A DNA stretch of 56,378 nucleotides from Cytophagia bacterium. Lineage in GTDB: Bacteria; Bacteroidota; Bacteroidia; Cytophagales; Microscillaceae. Position 1 is the stretch's first letter. Every line of letters starts with the position of its first letter. The notes under the pieces were generated by a model. It worked only from the letters and a program-made list of their open reading frames with translations. It was not told the DNA's origin and ran no database searches. Positions 26,189 through 36,058 of this stretch are shown in pieces. The DNA lies in the NCBI GenBank assembly GCA_004294005.1, contig RDZP01000004.1, positions 1-56,378 of the forward strand, in the 5' to 3' direction. Position numbers and translations under genes: made by a program.

Positions 26189-27262
26189 ATGGCATACAAT
26201 AAAATTGTAGAATTATTAGGCAATGATGCCGAAAAATTATTGGCTCATCAATGCAAAACGATTGACAAATCTCAAATTCATTTACCAAGTGCTGATTTTG
26301 TAGAAAAAATATTTGTTAATTCTAATCGTAGCACACAAACTTTGCGTAGTTTGCAAAGCTTATTTGGTACAGGGCGTTTGGCAAATACAGGTTATGTATC
26401 TATTTTACCCATCGACCAAGGTATTGAACATAGCGCAGGTGCTTCATTTGCAAAAAACCCTATTTATTTTGACCCTGAAAATATTGTGAAATTAGCAATA
26501 GAAGGTGGTTGTAATGGTGTTGCTACTACTTTTGGAGCGTTGGCAATGAACTCAAGAAAATATGCACATCGTATTCCGTTTATTGTTAAAATTAATCATA
26601 ATGAATTACTCACTTTTCCTAATAAGGCAGACCAATTGATGTATGGTTCTATTCGTGATGCTTGGAATTTAGGGGCTGTCGCAGTAGGAGCAACGATTTA
26701 TTTCGGCTCTGATAATTCAGGAAGACAAATTGTAGAAGTAGCCAAAGCATTCGAAGAAGCACATAGCTTAGGAATGGCAACTATTTTGTGGTGTTATACA
26801 CGTAATGATGCTTTCAAAAAAGATGGTGTTGATTACCACGTTTCTGCTGACTTAACAGGACAGGCAAATCATTTAGGAGTTACAATTCAAGCAGACATTA
26901 TCAAACAAAAATTACCTGAAAACAATGGAGGTTATAATGCTTTGAATATGGGAGGCTCATCTTATGGAAAAACAGACAAACGCATTTATACAGAACTAAC
27001 AACTGAACACCCAATCGATTTGTGTCGTTATCAGGTAGCAAATTGCTATATGGGACGTGCAGGGCTTATCAATTCAGGTGGTGCATCTTCGGGCGAATCT
27101 GATATGGCAGAAGCAGTAAAAACTGCAGTTATCAACAAACGTGCAGGCGGAATGGGTTTGATTTCAGGTCGTAAAGCTTTTCAAAGACCAATGAAAGAAG
27201 GTGTTGAAATTTTGAATGCTATTCAAAATGTGTATTTAGAAAATCAAATTACAATTGCTTAA
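26189..27262 (+). CDS. fbaB: Class I fructose-bisphosphate aldolase (DhnA type)
   Basis: 357 aa from the ATG at 26189; an ATG at 26165 would add eight polar residues. The DhnA/FbaB family pattern is clear: [59 protein letters not shown] (probable Schiff-base lysine region) and [12 protein letters not shown]. It cleaves fructose-1,6-bisphosphate to two trioses through a lysine imine, in glycolysis and gluconeogenesis, in the cytoplasm. A -7 element TACCTTTG lies at 26108-26115. The gene is single, with a hairpin after it. Confidence 0.92.
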   Translation: MAYNKIVELLGNDAEKLLAHQCKTIDKSQIHLPSADFVEKIFVNSNRSTQTLRSLQSLFGTGRLANTGYVSILPIDQGIEHSAGASFAKNPIYFDPENIVKLAIEGGCNGVATTFGALAMNSRKYAHRIPFIVKINHNELLTFPNKADQLMYGSIRDAWNLGAVAVGATIYFGSDNSGRQIVEVAKAFEEAHSLGMATILWCYTRNDAFKKDGVDYHVSADLTGQANHLGVTIQADIIKQKLPENNGGYNALNMGGSSYGKTDKRIYTELTTEHPIDLCRYQVANCYMGRAGLINSGGASSGESDMAEAVKTAVINKRAGGMGLISGRKAFQRPMKEGVEILNAIQNVYLENQITIA

Positions 27263-27271
27263 TATTTTGAT

Positions 27272-27322
27272 AATCAACTTCTTGTTAATGTATTTTTCGA
27301 ATAATTTTACAAGAAGTTGATT
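27272..27322 (+). terminator. Probable terminator hairpin after fbaB
   Basis: Perfect 14-bp inverted repeat (aatcaacttcttgt / acaagaagttgatt) with a 23-nt loop, 10 bp after the fbaB stop. The T-tract after the stem is weak, so it may also be a stabilising 3' structure. Confidence 0.5.
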
Positions 27323-27370
27323 CTATTCTCTTATAAAAAAAGAAAATTTTTCATTTTATGAAAAAACATT

Positions 27371-27985
27371 ATGAAAAAAATTTATATCATAGGTATTACA
27401 GGGGCGAGTGGTGCAGGTAAAACCTCTATTTTGAAAGGGCTTTTGAATGCTTTTACGCCTGAAACTATTTCTTTGTTGTCACAAGATAACTATTATAAAC
27501 CAAGAAATGAACAAAAAGCAGATGAAAATGGAGTATTGAATTTTGATTTGCCTGAATCACTCGATTTGGAAGCCTATAAAAATGATATTATTCAGTTAAA
27601 AAACGGACAAAGAGTAGAAAGAGAAGAATATACGTTTAATAATGCTGAAAAAAAACCTGCTACTATTATAGTCAATTCAACTCCAATTTTGATTGTGGAA
27701 GGTTTGTTTATTTTTCATAAAGAAGAAATTAGTCAGTTGTTTGATTTAAAGATTTTTATTGATGTAGAAGATTTTATTGGTCTGAAAAGAAGAATTTTAA
27801 GAGATAGTACTGAAAGAGGTTATCCTTTAGATGATGTTTTGTATAGATATGAACATCATGTTTTTCCTGCTTATCAACAATTTATCGCTCCTTATAAAGC
27901 AAAAACAGACATTATTATTCCTAATAATTTACATTTTGAGAAAGGTTTGGAGGTACTCATTGCATTTTTAAAAACAAAAATTTAA
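27371..27985 (+). CDS. udk: Uridine kinase
   Basis: 204 aa, the normal size for Udk. Walker A is GASGAGKT (11-18); SQDNYYKPR and FDLPESLDLEAY are the nucleoside-binding signatures; VEGLFIFH is the Walker B region and RRILRDSTERG the lid. It phosphorylates uridine and cytidine in pyrimidine salvage. Phosphoribulokinase shares the fold, but motif wording fits uridine kinase. Next gene is the Fur-family regulator, 71 bp downstream. Confidence 0.88.
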   Translation: MKKIYIIGITGASGAGKTSILKGLLNAFTPETISLLSQDNYYKPRNEQKADENGVLNFDLPESLDLEAYKNDIIQLKNGQRVEREEYTFNNAEKKPATIIVNSTPILIVEGLFIFHKEEISQLFDLKIFIDVEDFIGLKRRILRDSTERGYPLDDVLYRYEHHVFPAYQQFIAPYKAKTDIIIPNNLHFEKGLEVLIAFLKTKI

Positions 27986-28056
27986 AATTAAGTTACTTCT
28001 AAAAAACGGTTATTTGAAAGATAATTATTTTTTTCTGTTTAGTTAATTTTTTTATT

Positions 28057-28476
28057 ATGAATACACAAACTTTATTAAAAGAATTTAATCTTAGAAATAC
28101 ATTACCAAGAACCTGTATTTTAGATGAATTTACGAAATCTTCTTATGCTTTATCGCATAATGACTTAGAAAATAATTTAGGAAATAAATTTGATAGGGTT
28201 ACTATTTATCGCACATTAAAAACTTTTTTAGAGAATGGTATCTTACATAAAGTTTTAGATGATGATGGCATTGTAAAATATGCAATTTGCGCCACTCACG
28301 ATTGTAGTCACGAACAACATTCTCATAGTCATGTGCATTTTAAATGTAATTTTTGTGGGCAAACTAATTGTCTTAATGACATCGCAATACCCAATATTTC
28401 GCTTCCAAAAGGGTATAAATTTCACGAAACCAATGTTTTAATCAATGGTATTTGTAAAGATTGTAATGAAGGATAG
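28057..28476 (+). CDS. Fur-family metal-dependent repressor
   Basis: 139 aa. The N-terminal winged helix shows the family pattern LRNTLPRTCILDEF and DRVTIYRTLKTFLENGILHKV. The dimerisation domain carries a His-rich stretch CSHEQHSHSHVHFKC and two CxxC pairs (CNFCGQ and CKDC), expected to hold structural zinc. Members sense iron, zinc, manganese or peroxide; the His-rich loop suggests zinc but this is not decisive. No transporter is adjacent, so targets are elsewhere, perhaps the TonB receptor or the metallophore-binding lipoprotein in this window. Convergent with the OmpR-type regulator. Confidence 0.88.
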   Translation: MNTQTLLKEFNLRNTLPRTCILDEFTKSSYALSHNDLENNLGNKFDRVTIYRTLKTFLENGILHKVLDDDGIVKYAICATHDCSHEQHSHSHVHFKCNFCGQTNCLNDIAIPNISLPKGYKFHETNVLINGICKDCNEG

Positions 28477-28578
28477 TAGATTATCAAAGAATAATAAAAA
28501 TATCGACCAAAAAAAGCAAAAAAACTGAGTATTTATTTTCTTGCTTTTAATGAGTAAAAAATATAATTGACATTCAAT

Positions 28579-29271
28579 TTAAGGCAGCTCAACTAATTTA
28601 AAACCTTGTCCATGCACGTTGATTATCTGTATTTTATCATCTTCTTTTAAAAATTTTCTTAATTTTGTGATATATACATCCATACTCCTCGCATTAAAAT
28701 AACTGTCATTTTTCCATATTTTTTTGAGCGTGAAGCTTCTGTCAAGTGTTTGATTTTTAGATTCACATAACATTTTTAGTAATTCTGCTTCTTTTGAGGT
28801 TAGTTTTTGTTCTGATTCTCCGATGCTTAATTTATGTTGTATATAATCAAATTGATATTTTCCAATTTTGAATATATCTGTTTCAATATCATCATCAACC
28901 TTATTTGTTCTTCTTAAAATTGCTTGCATACGCAATAATAACTCTTCCATTCTAAAAGGTTTTGTCATATAATCATCAGCACCAATTTTTAGACCGTGAA
29001 TTGTATCTTCTTTCATTGCTCTTGCTGTTAGAAATAAAATAGGAATATGCTTATTATTTTGTCTTACTCTTTCTGCTAAAGAAAATCCGTCTAATTTTGG
29101 AAGCATTACATCAAAAATACAGAAATCAAATTCATTATTTTGAAAATTATTCCAGCCTTCTTCACCATCTCGGCTCAATAAAGTTGGATAACCTTTTATT
29201 TCTAAATATTCACTAAGTAATTCACCTAAATTTTTATCATCTTCTACCAAAAGAACTCTGATATTTTCCAT
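28579..29271 (-). CDS. OmpR-family response regulator (orphan)
   Basis: 230 aa. Receiver domain 1-120 with acidic pocket VEDD, phospho-acceptor D54 (IFDVMLPK), Thr in FLTAR and Lys in MTKPFR; then an OmpR/PhoB winged-helix domain (about 130-228) with LTSKEAELLKML and FNARSMDVYITKLRKFL. It resembles RprY of Bacteroides. No histidine kinase gene is next to it, so its partner is encoded elsewhere. The region upstream (29272-29760) shows no clear promoter. Confidence 0.88.
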   Translation of the reverse strand: MENIRVLLVEDDKNLGELLSEYLEIKGYPTLLSRDGEEGWNNFQNNEFDFCIFDVMLPKLDGFSLAERVRQNNKHIPILFLTARAMKEDTIHGLKIGADDYMTKPFRMEELLLRMQAILRRTNKVDDDIETDIFKIGKYQFDYIQHKLSIGESEQKLTSKEAELLKMLCESKNQTLDRSFTLKKIWKNDSYFNARSMDVYITKLRKFLKEDDKIQIINVHGQGFKLVELP

Positions 29272-29760
29272 TGTTGTTATTGTTTTTTTTGTTATATGGG
29301 AAATGTTAAATTTCTGTTTATAAAATTTAGTATGAAAATTATCGAAAAATTACATATTTTTTTCTAAAATATGTGTTACTTTAAAAATTTTGTCTAAATA
29401 TGAAAGCCATTAAAAATTGTATAATTTTTAATAATATACATTATTTCAATAAAAAACTATAATTTGTATATTTTATAATCATATATTGTTTTTTTTAGCA
29501 TTTATATAATTTTTGATTTTATTATTTATTTCTATTGAATTTTTAAGAATACACGAAAATTTTACGGTATCAAAATGAAAAAAATAATTAAATAAAATAA
29601 AAAAGATATTTACAATTATATTTTTTATTATTTTTTGTTTTGTCATTCCAAAAAAATAAACTAACTTCGCACTTTGAAAAAGTTAAAGTTAGTTAAAGAT
29701 TTTATATTATTGATAAAAGAGGACTAATTTTGCAAATCATTTATCAGTTTACTATATACA
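29272..29760. other. AT-rich divergent intergenic region
   Basis: 489 bp between the divergent OmpR-type regulator and the DUF2723 gene. It contains a short dyad (aactaact ... agttagtt, about 29659-29695) and TAATTTTG (29725-29732), a partial promoter 28 nt before the DUF2723 start. Otherwise only A/T-rich sequence; no small gene or RNA could be supported. Confidence 0.35.
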
Positions 29761-32700
29761 ATGGAAATTAAAAACCGTCTTCATTTTAAATTCTTAAACA
29801 ATGTTTTGGGTTGGGTAGCCTTTGCGATAGCCACCTTTGTTTATTTGCTGACAGTAGAACGTACAGCCAGTTTTTGGGATTGTGGTGAATTTATTGCTTG
29901 TGCGTATAAATTACAAGTACCTCACCCGCCGGGCGCACCTTTCTTTTTATTGATTGGGCGTATGTTTTCTCTCTTGGCAGGTTCAGATGTTACACAAGTA
30001 GCATTTTGGATAAACGTGTCTTCTGCTTTGGCAAGTGGGTTTACAATTTTGTTTTTATTTTGGACAATTACTTTATTTGGTGTAAAATTATTCGCCCATC
30101 AAAAAATAGAAAAATTAACTGATTATCAAACTATATTATTGCTTTTAGCAGGTACTATCGGCAGTTTGAGTTATGCTTTTACAGATTCTTTTTGGTTTTC
30201 AGCTGTAGAAGCAGAGGTATATGCATTGTCATCTTTCTTTGCCGCTTTGGTAATTTGGGCAGTATTAAAATGGGAAGTTATCGAAGATAAAAGACGAGGA
30301 AATCAATGGCTAATTTTAATTGCTTATATTGTTGGACTTTCAACAGGTATTCACTTGTTAAACTTAGTAACTTTGCCTGCTCTCACCTTGATATATTACT
30401 ATAAAAATTATAAAAAACCAAGTGTTATTGGCGTTTTTGTTTCAATGGCTATTGGTGTTGCATTGGTTTTATTGATAATGGAAGGTGTTATTGCTGGTTT
30501 GCCTACCATTGCAGGTAATATTGAAATTTTATTTATTAATAGTTTTAGTTTGCCTGTAGGTTCGGGTATTATCTTTTTTATTGTTTGTTTGGTCGGTGGT
30601 TTGACTTATTTGGTGCATTATTCATCACAAAAAAACAAAGTTGTATTGAATACTGCGGTTTTGAGTGTTATTTTTATTTTGATTGGTTATGCCACTTATG
30701 GTATCGTAGCCATTAGAGCAAATTATAATACGCCTATCAATGAAAATGACCCAAGTGATATTCTAAAATTTGTTTCTTATCTCAAACGTGAACAATACGG
30801 AAGTCGTCCTTTGTTGTACGGACCAAGTTTTGCCTCTGATGTGCAAAGAACTGAAAGTGGACAAGTTGTCAAAAATTATAAAGGTGCAGTATATCGTTTT
30901 GTAAAAGAAAAAGGAAAATATGAAATTTATGATAAAAAAGAAGAGTATGTTTACGAAGATAATTTGGTTTTACCTCGTATTTATAGCAGAAGTGATAATC
31001 ATAAAGAATTATATTTGGAAAGACTTTATGGTGCAGACCAAGTGCAAAGCATTACACAACAACTAAGAGAAGGTACTTTTAAGCCAACTATGACCGATAA
31101 TCTCAAATTTATGTTTGATTATCAAATGGGACACATGTATTGGCGTTATTTTATGTGGAATTTTGTCAGTCGTGAAAGTGATAATGACGGAGCAGGTCCG
31201 ATTGCTTGGCTCAGTCAAAAAGATTTACCAAAATCAATCACTACCAATAAAGCACACAACAATTATTATAGTCTTCCATTAATCTTAGGTTTGATAGGTT
31301 TGTTTTTCTGTGCTTTAAAATCACGTAAAACGCTATTAATTACAAGTTTATTATTTTTGATGACAGGTTTAGCATTAGTAGTTTATCTTAATTCTCCACC
31401 TGTGGAGCCACGCGAGAGAGATTATATTTATGTAGGTTCGTTTTATGCTTTTGCTATTTGGATTGGTTTTGCGATGATTGCTTTGCCCGAAATATTGACT
31501 ATGTTTTTTCAAAAAAGATATGAAGGATATGCAACCGCTCAAAATGCTAATCCTTTAGGTAATTATTCGAGAAATGTAAGTATAGGTGTTAGTGTTATTT
31601 TGGGTGTATCATGTGTTGCTCTTTTATTATTCCAAAATTATGATGACCATAATCGCTCTAATCGTTATCATTCTATTGATTCAGCAAAAAATTTATTAGA
31701 ATCTTGCGCTCCTAATGCGATTATTTTTACAGGCGGTGATAATGATACTTTTCCACTTTGGTATGTGCAAGAAGTAGAAGGTTTTAGAACTGATGTGAGA
31801 GTTTGTAATTTGAGTTTATTGGGTACAGATTGGTACATTGACCAAATGAAAAGACCTACTTATAAATCACAAGCATTGCCTTTATCATTAAAACAAGATA
31901 GATATTTGCCAGGTAGAAATGAAAGTATTTTGTTCCCAACAGTCTATAGATTAAAGACCAATTTGTCAGACAAACAACTCAAAGAAATGTCGGAAGGTGG
32001 TATGAATATCAAAACTTACCTCAAACTTATCAATAACAATGATGAACGCATTAATGCTATTATCGAAGGTTCTGATGAAGGAGTTACAATTTTACCAAGT
32101 AAAAAATTATACTATCAATTTGATAGAGAAAACGCAAAAAAAATCTTTAATATCAGTGCTGAAAAAGATAGTTTGTTAAAAGACTATTTGTTGTGGGATA
32201 TAAAAGCGAACGAAATCAACAAAGCAGAATTGATGGTTTTGGATATGATTGCTCAAAATGAATGGAAAAGACCAATTTATTTTTCTTCTACTTTAGGAAG
32301 TTCAAGTTATATGGGCTTAAAAGAATATATGCGTTTGGAAGGCTTAGCTTACAGATTAATGCCTTACAAAATACCTGGTGCTACTGATGGTTTTGTGGAT
32401 ACACAACTAATGCAAGAAAATATGATGAAAAAATTTCATTGGAGAGAATTAAACAATCCCAATGCTTATTATTATGAAACCTATTTTCAATTTGTATTAA
32501 ACTTAAGAAATTCATTTGCAAAATTAGGTTTGGCTTTATTGAACGAAGGTAAAAAAGAAGAAGCAAAAAAAGTCGCTTTGTTTTGTTTAGAAAAAATCCC
32601 TGATAAATCTATTCCTTATGATATTTATACGCCACGATTAATAGGTGTATTGATGGAAGCAGGTAAGGAGAAAAAAGCAATGGAAATTGCTAATATTTTG

Positions 32701-32883
32701 TTACAAAGAGCAAACGAAGATTTAGAATTTTATATCAATCATCGTCCTTCTTTTGAGCAAGTGATACAAACACAGTTGGCAATTTTAAGTCAATTAACAT
32801 CTGTAATGCAAGAAGCAGGAAAAAAAGAAGATGCAAAAAGATTTGAATCTACTTTGAAAAGACATTATGATAAAATAAAATAA
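29761..32883 (+). CDS. DUF2723 membrane glycosyltransferase (O-mannosyltransferase-like)
   Basis: 1040 aa. N-terminal half is polytopic (about 11-13 helices). The DUF2723 signature is at the start: YLLTVERTASFWDCGEFIA and QVPHPPGAPFFLLIGR, including the Asp-Glu pair typical of GT-C catalytic loops. The C-terminal 500 residues are soluble, with a domain containing FTGGDNDTFPLWYVQEVEG and NLSLLGTDWYIDQMK and TPR-like helices at the end. The eukaryotic relative TMEM260 is reported to be a protein O-mannosyltransferase. In Bacteroidota such proteins are good candidates for O-glycosylation of exported proteins. Donor and acceptor are not readable here. A terminator follows. Confidence 0.8.
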   Translation: MEIKNRLHFKFLNNVLGWVAFAIATFVYLLTVERTASFWDCGEFIACAYKLQVPHPPGAPFFLLIGRMFSLLAGSDVTQVAFWINVSSALASGFTILFLFWTITLFGVKLFAHQKIEKLTDYQTILLLLAGTIGSLSYAFTDSFWFSAVEAEVYALSSFFAALVIWAVLKWEVIEDKRRGNQWLILIAYIVGLSTGIHLLNLVTLPALTLIYYYKNYKKPSVIGVFVSMAIGVALVLLIMEGVIAGLPTIAGNIEILFINSFSLPVGSGIIFFIVCLVGGLTYLVHYSSQKNKVVLNTAVLSVIFILIGYATYGIVAIRANYNTPINENDPSDILKFVSYLKREQYGSRPLLYGPSFASDVQRTESGQVVKNYKGAVYRFVKEKGKYEIYDKKEEYVYEDNLVLPRIYSRSDNHKELYLERLYGADQVQSITQQLREGTFKPTMTDNLKFMFDYQMGHMYWRYFMWNFVSRESDNDGAGPIAWLSQKDLPKSITTNKAHNNYYSLPLILGLIGLFFCALKSRKTLLITSLLFLMTGLALVVYLNSPPVEPRERDYIYVGSFYAFAIWIGFAMIALPEILTMFFQKRYEGYATAQNANPLGNYSRNVSIGVSVILGVSCVALLLFQNYDDHNRSNRYHSIDSAKNLLESCAPNAIIFTGGDNDTFPLWYVQEVEGFRTDVRVCNLSLLGTDWYIDQMKRPTYKSQALPLSLKQDRYLPGRNESILFPTVYRLKTNLSDKQLKEMSEGGMNIKTYLKLINNNDERINAIIEGSDEGVTILPSKKLYYQFDRENAKKIFNISAEKDSLLKDYLLWDIKANEINKAELMVLDMIAQNEWKRPIYFSSTLGSSSYMGLKEYMRLEGLAYRLMPYKIPGATDGFVDTQLMQENMMKKFHWRELNNPNAYYYETYFQFVLNLRNSFAKLGLALLNEGKKEEAKKVALFCLEKIPDKSIPYDIYTPRLIGVLMEAGKEKKAMEIANILLQRANEDLEFYINHRPSFEQVIQTQLAILSQLTSVMQEAGKKEDAKRFESTLKRHYDKIK

Positions 32884-32901
32884 TTTTTTTATCTTGCTGA
32901 C

Positions 32902-32947
32902 AAAATCCTTCAATTCTCTTAAAAAAAGAAATTGAAGGATTTTTTTT
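32902..32947 (+). terminator. Intrinsic terminator
   Basis: aaaatccttcaatt / aattgaaggatttt, a perfect 14-bp stem with a 14-nt loop and T8 tail, 18 bp after the DUF2723 gene. Confidence 0.85.
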
Positions 32948-33022
32948 GAAAATCTATCATAAATTGAACTATAAAATTATCGTAATAAAAATTAAAAAAT
33001 AGTAAAATTACAGTTTTTTTTT

Positions 33023-33030
33023 TATCTTTG
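33023..33030 (+). promoter_or_regulatory. -7 element of antiporter gene
   Basis: TATCTTTG preceded by a T-run, 70 nt before the ATG; no TTG at the expected -33 site. Confidence 0.4.
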
Positions 33031-33100
33031 CATAATCAATAAACATAATACTTTATATTTTTGTTAAAAATGATAGACTTTATTATGATTGACTAACAAT

Positions 33101-34981
33101 ATGCAACAGCTTTCACATCACGAACTCATTGTGTTTTTTCTACAATTAAGCATTATGCTTTTGGTAGGAAAAATATTTGGGGAAATTGCTAAAAAATTTA
33201 AACAACCTGCGGTTGTTGGTGAGATTTTAGCGGGCATTTGCTTAGGTCCAACTTTATTAGGTGCTTTTTCCCCTACTATCTTTCAATATTTATTCCCATC
33301 TGTTGGCAGCAGCCCCGTTGTTTTGCATGGTTTAACAACACTTTCAGTCATTTTATTATTACTCATTTCTGGTTTAGAGGTCGAATTAGCATTGGTTTTT
33401 AAGTTAGGAAAACGTGCTATTTTTACAAGTATTATTGGAGGAGTGATTCCTTTTGTGATAGGTGTAATGAGTTTTGTATTGTTTCCAAGTTTCTTTAATG
33501 TACCCGAACAACACGAATTTGTATTTATGTTGTTTTTAGGGACAGCATTGGCAATTAGTGCCTTGCCCGTGATAGCAAGAACTTTGATGGACTTAGGTAT
33601 TTTTAAATCAGCCTTAGGTATGATGATTATTGCTTCAGCGATGATAGATGATTTTGCGGGTTGGATTATTTTTTCTGTTGTTTTAGGTTTGATGAAGCAT
33701 GATGGTACTACTTCGTGGTTGTTTACGATGTTGGCAGCATTATCTTTTGCAGGTTTTATGATAACGATTGGTAGGCGTGCTTTAGATAAAATATTACCTT
33801 TAATCAATCAATACGTATCTTTTCCGGGTGGCATTTTATCTTTTGCAATCACTTTATCGTTTTTAGGGGCGGCTTTTACAGAAGCCATTGGTATTCATGC
33901 TGTTTTTGGTGCATTTATTGTCGGGGTTGCTTTGGGTGATTCTATTCATTTTAGTAGAAAAACAAAAGAAATTATACACGATTTTGTTACTAATATTTTT
34001 GCACCTTTATTTTTTGTTTCTATTGGTTTGAAAATTAATTTTGTCGATAATTTTCAACTTCCTTTGGTGCTTTTGATTATTTTTATTGCCTTTTTTGGAA
34101 AAGTAATTGGTGCAGGTTTGGGTGCTTATCTCAATGGATTTACTTGGAGAGAATCAGCAGCAGTTGGTTTTGGACTCAATGCAAGAGGGGCAATGGAAAT
34201 CATATTAGCAACTTTAGCATTGCAGGCAGGCGTGATTGATAAGCCTTTATTTGTGGCATTGGTGGTAATGGCATTGGTTACAAGTATGACAAGTGGTTAT
34301 TTAATGAAATTGGTAATGCCAGATTTGGGTACAAAAAATCAAGAAGCAAATGGTATTATTATTTTTGGGGATAACGAAATTACACAATTTTTAATTCAAT
34401 TTTTGAGTAAAAATAAAGTACCAATTTTATTGACTGATATTTATAAAAATAGATTAACACAAACCAAACTCGACTCAAATGCTTCGTTTCAAGGCGAAAT
34501 ATTAGACAAAGGTATTCTTGATAGATTAGATTTAAGTAGATATGGACGATTTTTGGCAATGAGTGAAAATGAGCAAACGAATTTAGAAGCTATCAAATTG
34601 TTTGGATACGAAATAGGAGAACACAAGGTTTATAGATTGATTAGCAAACAAGAATCACAATCTTTGAATATTTCATTAGAAGAAAACATATTATTTTTAG
34701 GCAAATATTGGCATTATCATACGCTTAAACGTATTTTTAGTAAAAACCCTGATGTTGATAGTATAGAATTTGTAGATTGGGAAAGTCTTATTGATTTTAT
34801 GACTATTGTTCATAATCCAAAATATATTATTCCTTTGTTTTGGAAAGATACTCATCAAGTTATTCACCCAATTTCTTCTAAAGACTTAGAATCAGAAAAA
34901 AATATTACTTTATTTTATGTTGATATTACCAAAAATATTATTCCTAAATCTATAAAGCCTTTGCAGCTTAAACGCACCTAA
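33101..34981 (+). CDS. CPA2-family cation:proton antiporter (Kef/NhaS-like)
   Basis: 626 aa from the ATG at 33101; a TTG 12 nt upstream is less likely. About 12 membrane helices occupy residues 1-405, with FKQPAVVGEILAGICLGP, FLGTALAISALPVIARTL and IDDFAGWI containing the DD pair expected at the ion-binding site, and ARGAMEIILATLAL. The C-terminal 200 residues form a degenerate TrkA-N-like Rossmann domain (GIIIFGDNEITQFLI), with no full GxGxxG. It exports Na+ or K+ in exchange for protons at the inner membrane. TATCTTTG (33023-33030) is the likely -7 element. Confidence 0.87.
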   Translation: MQQLSHHELIVFFLQLSIMLLVGKIFGEIAKKFKQPAVVGEILAGICLGPTLLGAFSPTIFQYLFPSVGSSPVVLHGLTTLSVILLLLISGLEVELALVFKLGKRAIFTSIIGGVIPFVIGVMSFVLFPSFFNVPEQHEFVFMLFLGTALAISALPVIARTLMDLGIFKSALGMMIIASAMIDDFAGWIIFSVVLGLMKHDGTTSWLFTMLAALSFAGFMITIGRRALDKILPLINQYVSFPGGILSFAITLSFLGAAFTEAIGIHAVFGAFIVGVALGDSIHFSRKTKEIIHDFVTNIFAPLFFVSIGLKINFVDNFQLPLVLLIIFIAFFGKVIGAGLGAYLNGFTWRESAAVGFGLNARGAMEIILATLALQAGVIDKPLFVALVVMALVTSMTSGYLMKLVMPDLGTKNQEANGIIIFGDNEITQFLIQFLSKNKVPILLTDIYKNRLTQTKLDSNASFQGEILDKGILDRLDLSRYGRFLAMSENEQTNLEAIKLFGYEIGEHKVYRLISKQESQSLNISLEENILFLGKYWHYHTLKRIFSKNPDVDSIEFVDWESLIDFMTIVHNPKYIIPLFWKDTHQVIHPISSKDLESEKNITLFYVDITKNIIPKSIKPLQLKRT

Positions 34982-35021
34982 AACTTAATATTTTTTAATT
35001 ATTCTATTCCTGTATTTTTCT

Positions 35022-35113
35022 TAAATCCGCGTTGTTTACATCAGTTTCATCAGCGTTCTGTGGTTTTTGGAACGCGGATAATGCTGATTTTCAAACGCGG
35101 ATTTTATTTTTTT
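35022..35113. repeat. Dispersed palindromic repeat, copy A
   Basis: The core tttacatcagtttcatca ... attttcaaacgcggatttta recurs at 39505-39581 in the same orientation. In this copy the left end (aaatccgcgttg) is complementary to the right end (caaacgcggattt), so the unit is a palindrome-ended element of about 90 bp. The middle also has a short inverted pair (gcgttc ... gaacgc). It has no coding capacity and lies between the antiporter gene and the end of parB. Confidence 0.75.
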
Positions 35114-35131
35114 AACTATTCATAAACAATG

Positions 35132-36052
35132 TTAATTTTCTTTTTTTTCAATTTCACTTCTGATTTTCTGTAAAATTTTTTCTGCTTCAATCAAATGAAG
35201 AATACTTTTTTGTTTGATGGCTTTTGTCAAAAATACATTAATATCTTTTTGTGTTTGTTTGATATGTATTTCAATGTTATCAACAGGTTTTTTTGTTAAT
35301 TCTTTTTGTATTTCTGCCAATGTTTGCCCTTCTGCTAATTTTTTTCCAATTTCTAATAATGTTTCATCACTTTCATCTGCCAAAAGTAGAATAGCATTTT
35401 TGGTGATGGATATTATTTTATTAAGGATATTCCAACGCAATTCATCATTCTCAAAAGTAATTTTATTCAAAGTTACAGCATATTTATTATCTCTGATAAT
35501 GGTTGGTTCGGATACTTTATGAATTTCTGCTAACTTTTCGGCAGTAGATTTTGCAGGCGTATCAGGATTTCTCTCAATTGTAAATTGATTTTGTCCTACT
35601 TTTTTCTTTTCTCTTGCATATTGCATTCCTCTCAAATATGATTTTGTATCATCAGTTACATTTCTTTTTCCTAACTGATTATTCAACATCCAATCTTTTG
35701 CACTATCAGCATCAGGAAATTTCACCAAATAAACATTGAACCTTACAGAGTTTTCTTGACAAATTTTGTATCTATTGTGTCCGTCAATCAAAATATATTC
35801 AGTTTCTTTATCCCACAAAACTAAACTATCTCTACAACCATCAGCAACGATATTTTCTTCTAATTTTTTATATTCATCGGCCGAGAGTGGGGGAATAAGC
35901 GACTTAAATTCTTCCTTAATGGTAATTTTTTTATCAAAATCTGAATCTTTCGCAATATTTACCTCCTCTTTTGTTTCTATCTTTGGCGGTGTAACTCCCG
36001 CTAACAAATTATCGAGTATATTTGCTCTATGGCTTTTTTTATTATTTCCCAT
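35132..36052 (-). CDS. parB: Plasmid-type ParB-like partition protein
   Basis: 306 aa. A ParB/sulfiredoxin-like N-terminal domain (about 55-130) shows PPLSADEYKKLEENI and LIDGHNRYKIC; the box normally written GERRxRA is replaced by DGHNRY, a form common in plasmid and phage relatives. A central HTH follows (STAEKLAEIHKVSEPTIIRD), then a coiled-coil C-terminus. It starts 6 bp after parA, so the two are co-transcribed. The chromosomal ParB CTPase signature is not obvious. It probably binds a centromere site, but I found no repeated parS-like sequence next to it. Partition function is inferred from the parA partner. Confidence 0.75.
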   Translation of the reverse strand: MGNNKKSHRANILDNLLAGVTPPKIETKEEVNIAKDSDFDKKITIKEEFKSLIPPLSADEYKKLEENIVADGCRDSLVLWDKETEYILIDGHNRYKICQENSVRFNVYLVKFPDADSAKDWMLNNQLGKRNVTDDTKSYLRGMQYAREKKKVGQNQFTIERNPDTPAKSTAEKLAEIHKVSEPTIIRDNKYAVTLNKITFENDELRWNILNKIISITKNAILLLADESDETLLEIGKKLAEGQTLAEIQKELTKKPVDNIEIHIKQTQKDINVFLTKAIKQKSILHLIEAEKILQKIRSEIEKKEN

Positions 36053-36058
36053 TTTTTG

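Noticed and set aside
33283-33807. 174-codon open frame antisense to the antiporter gene
   Set aside because: Lies wholly inside a well-supported gene; the protein is Asn/Lys/Ile-rich with no domain, as expected of an antisense shadow of membrane-protein codons.
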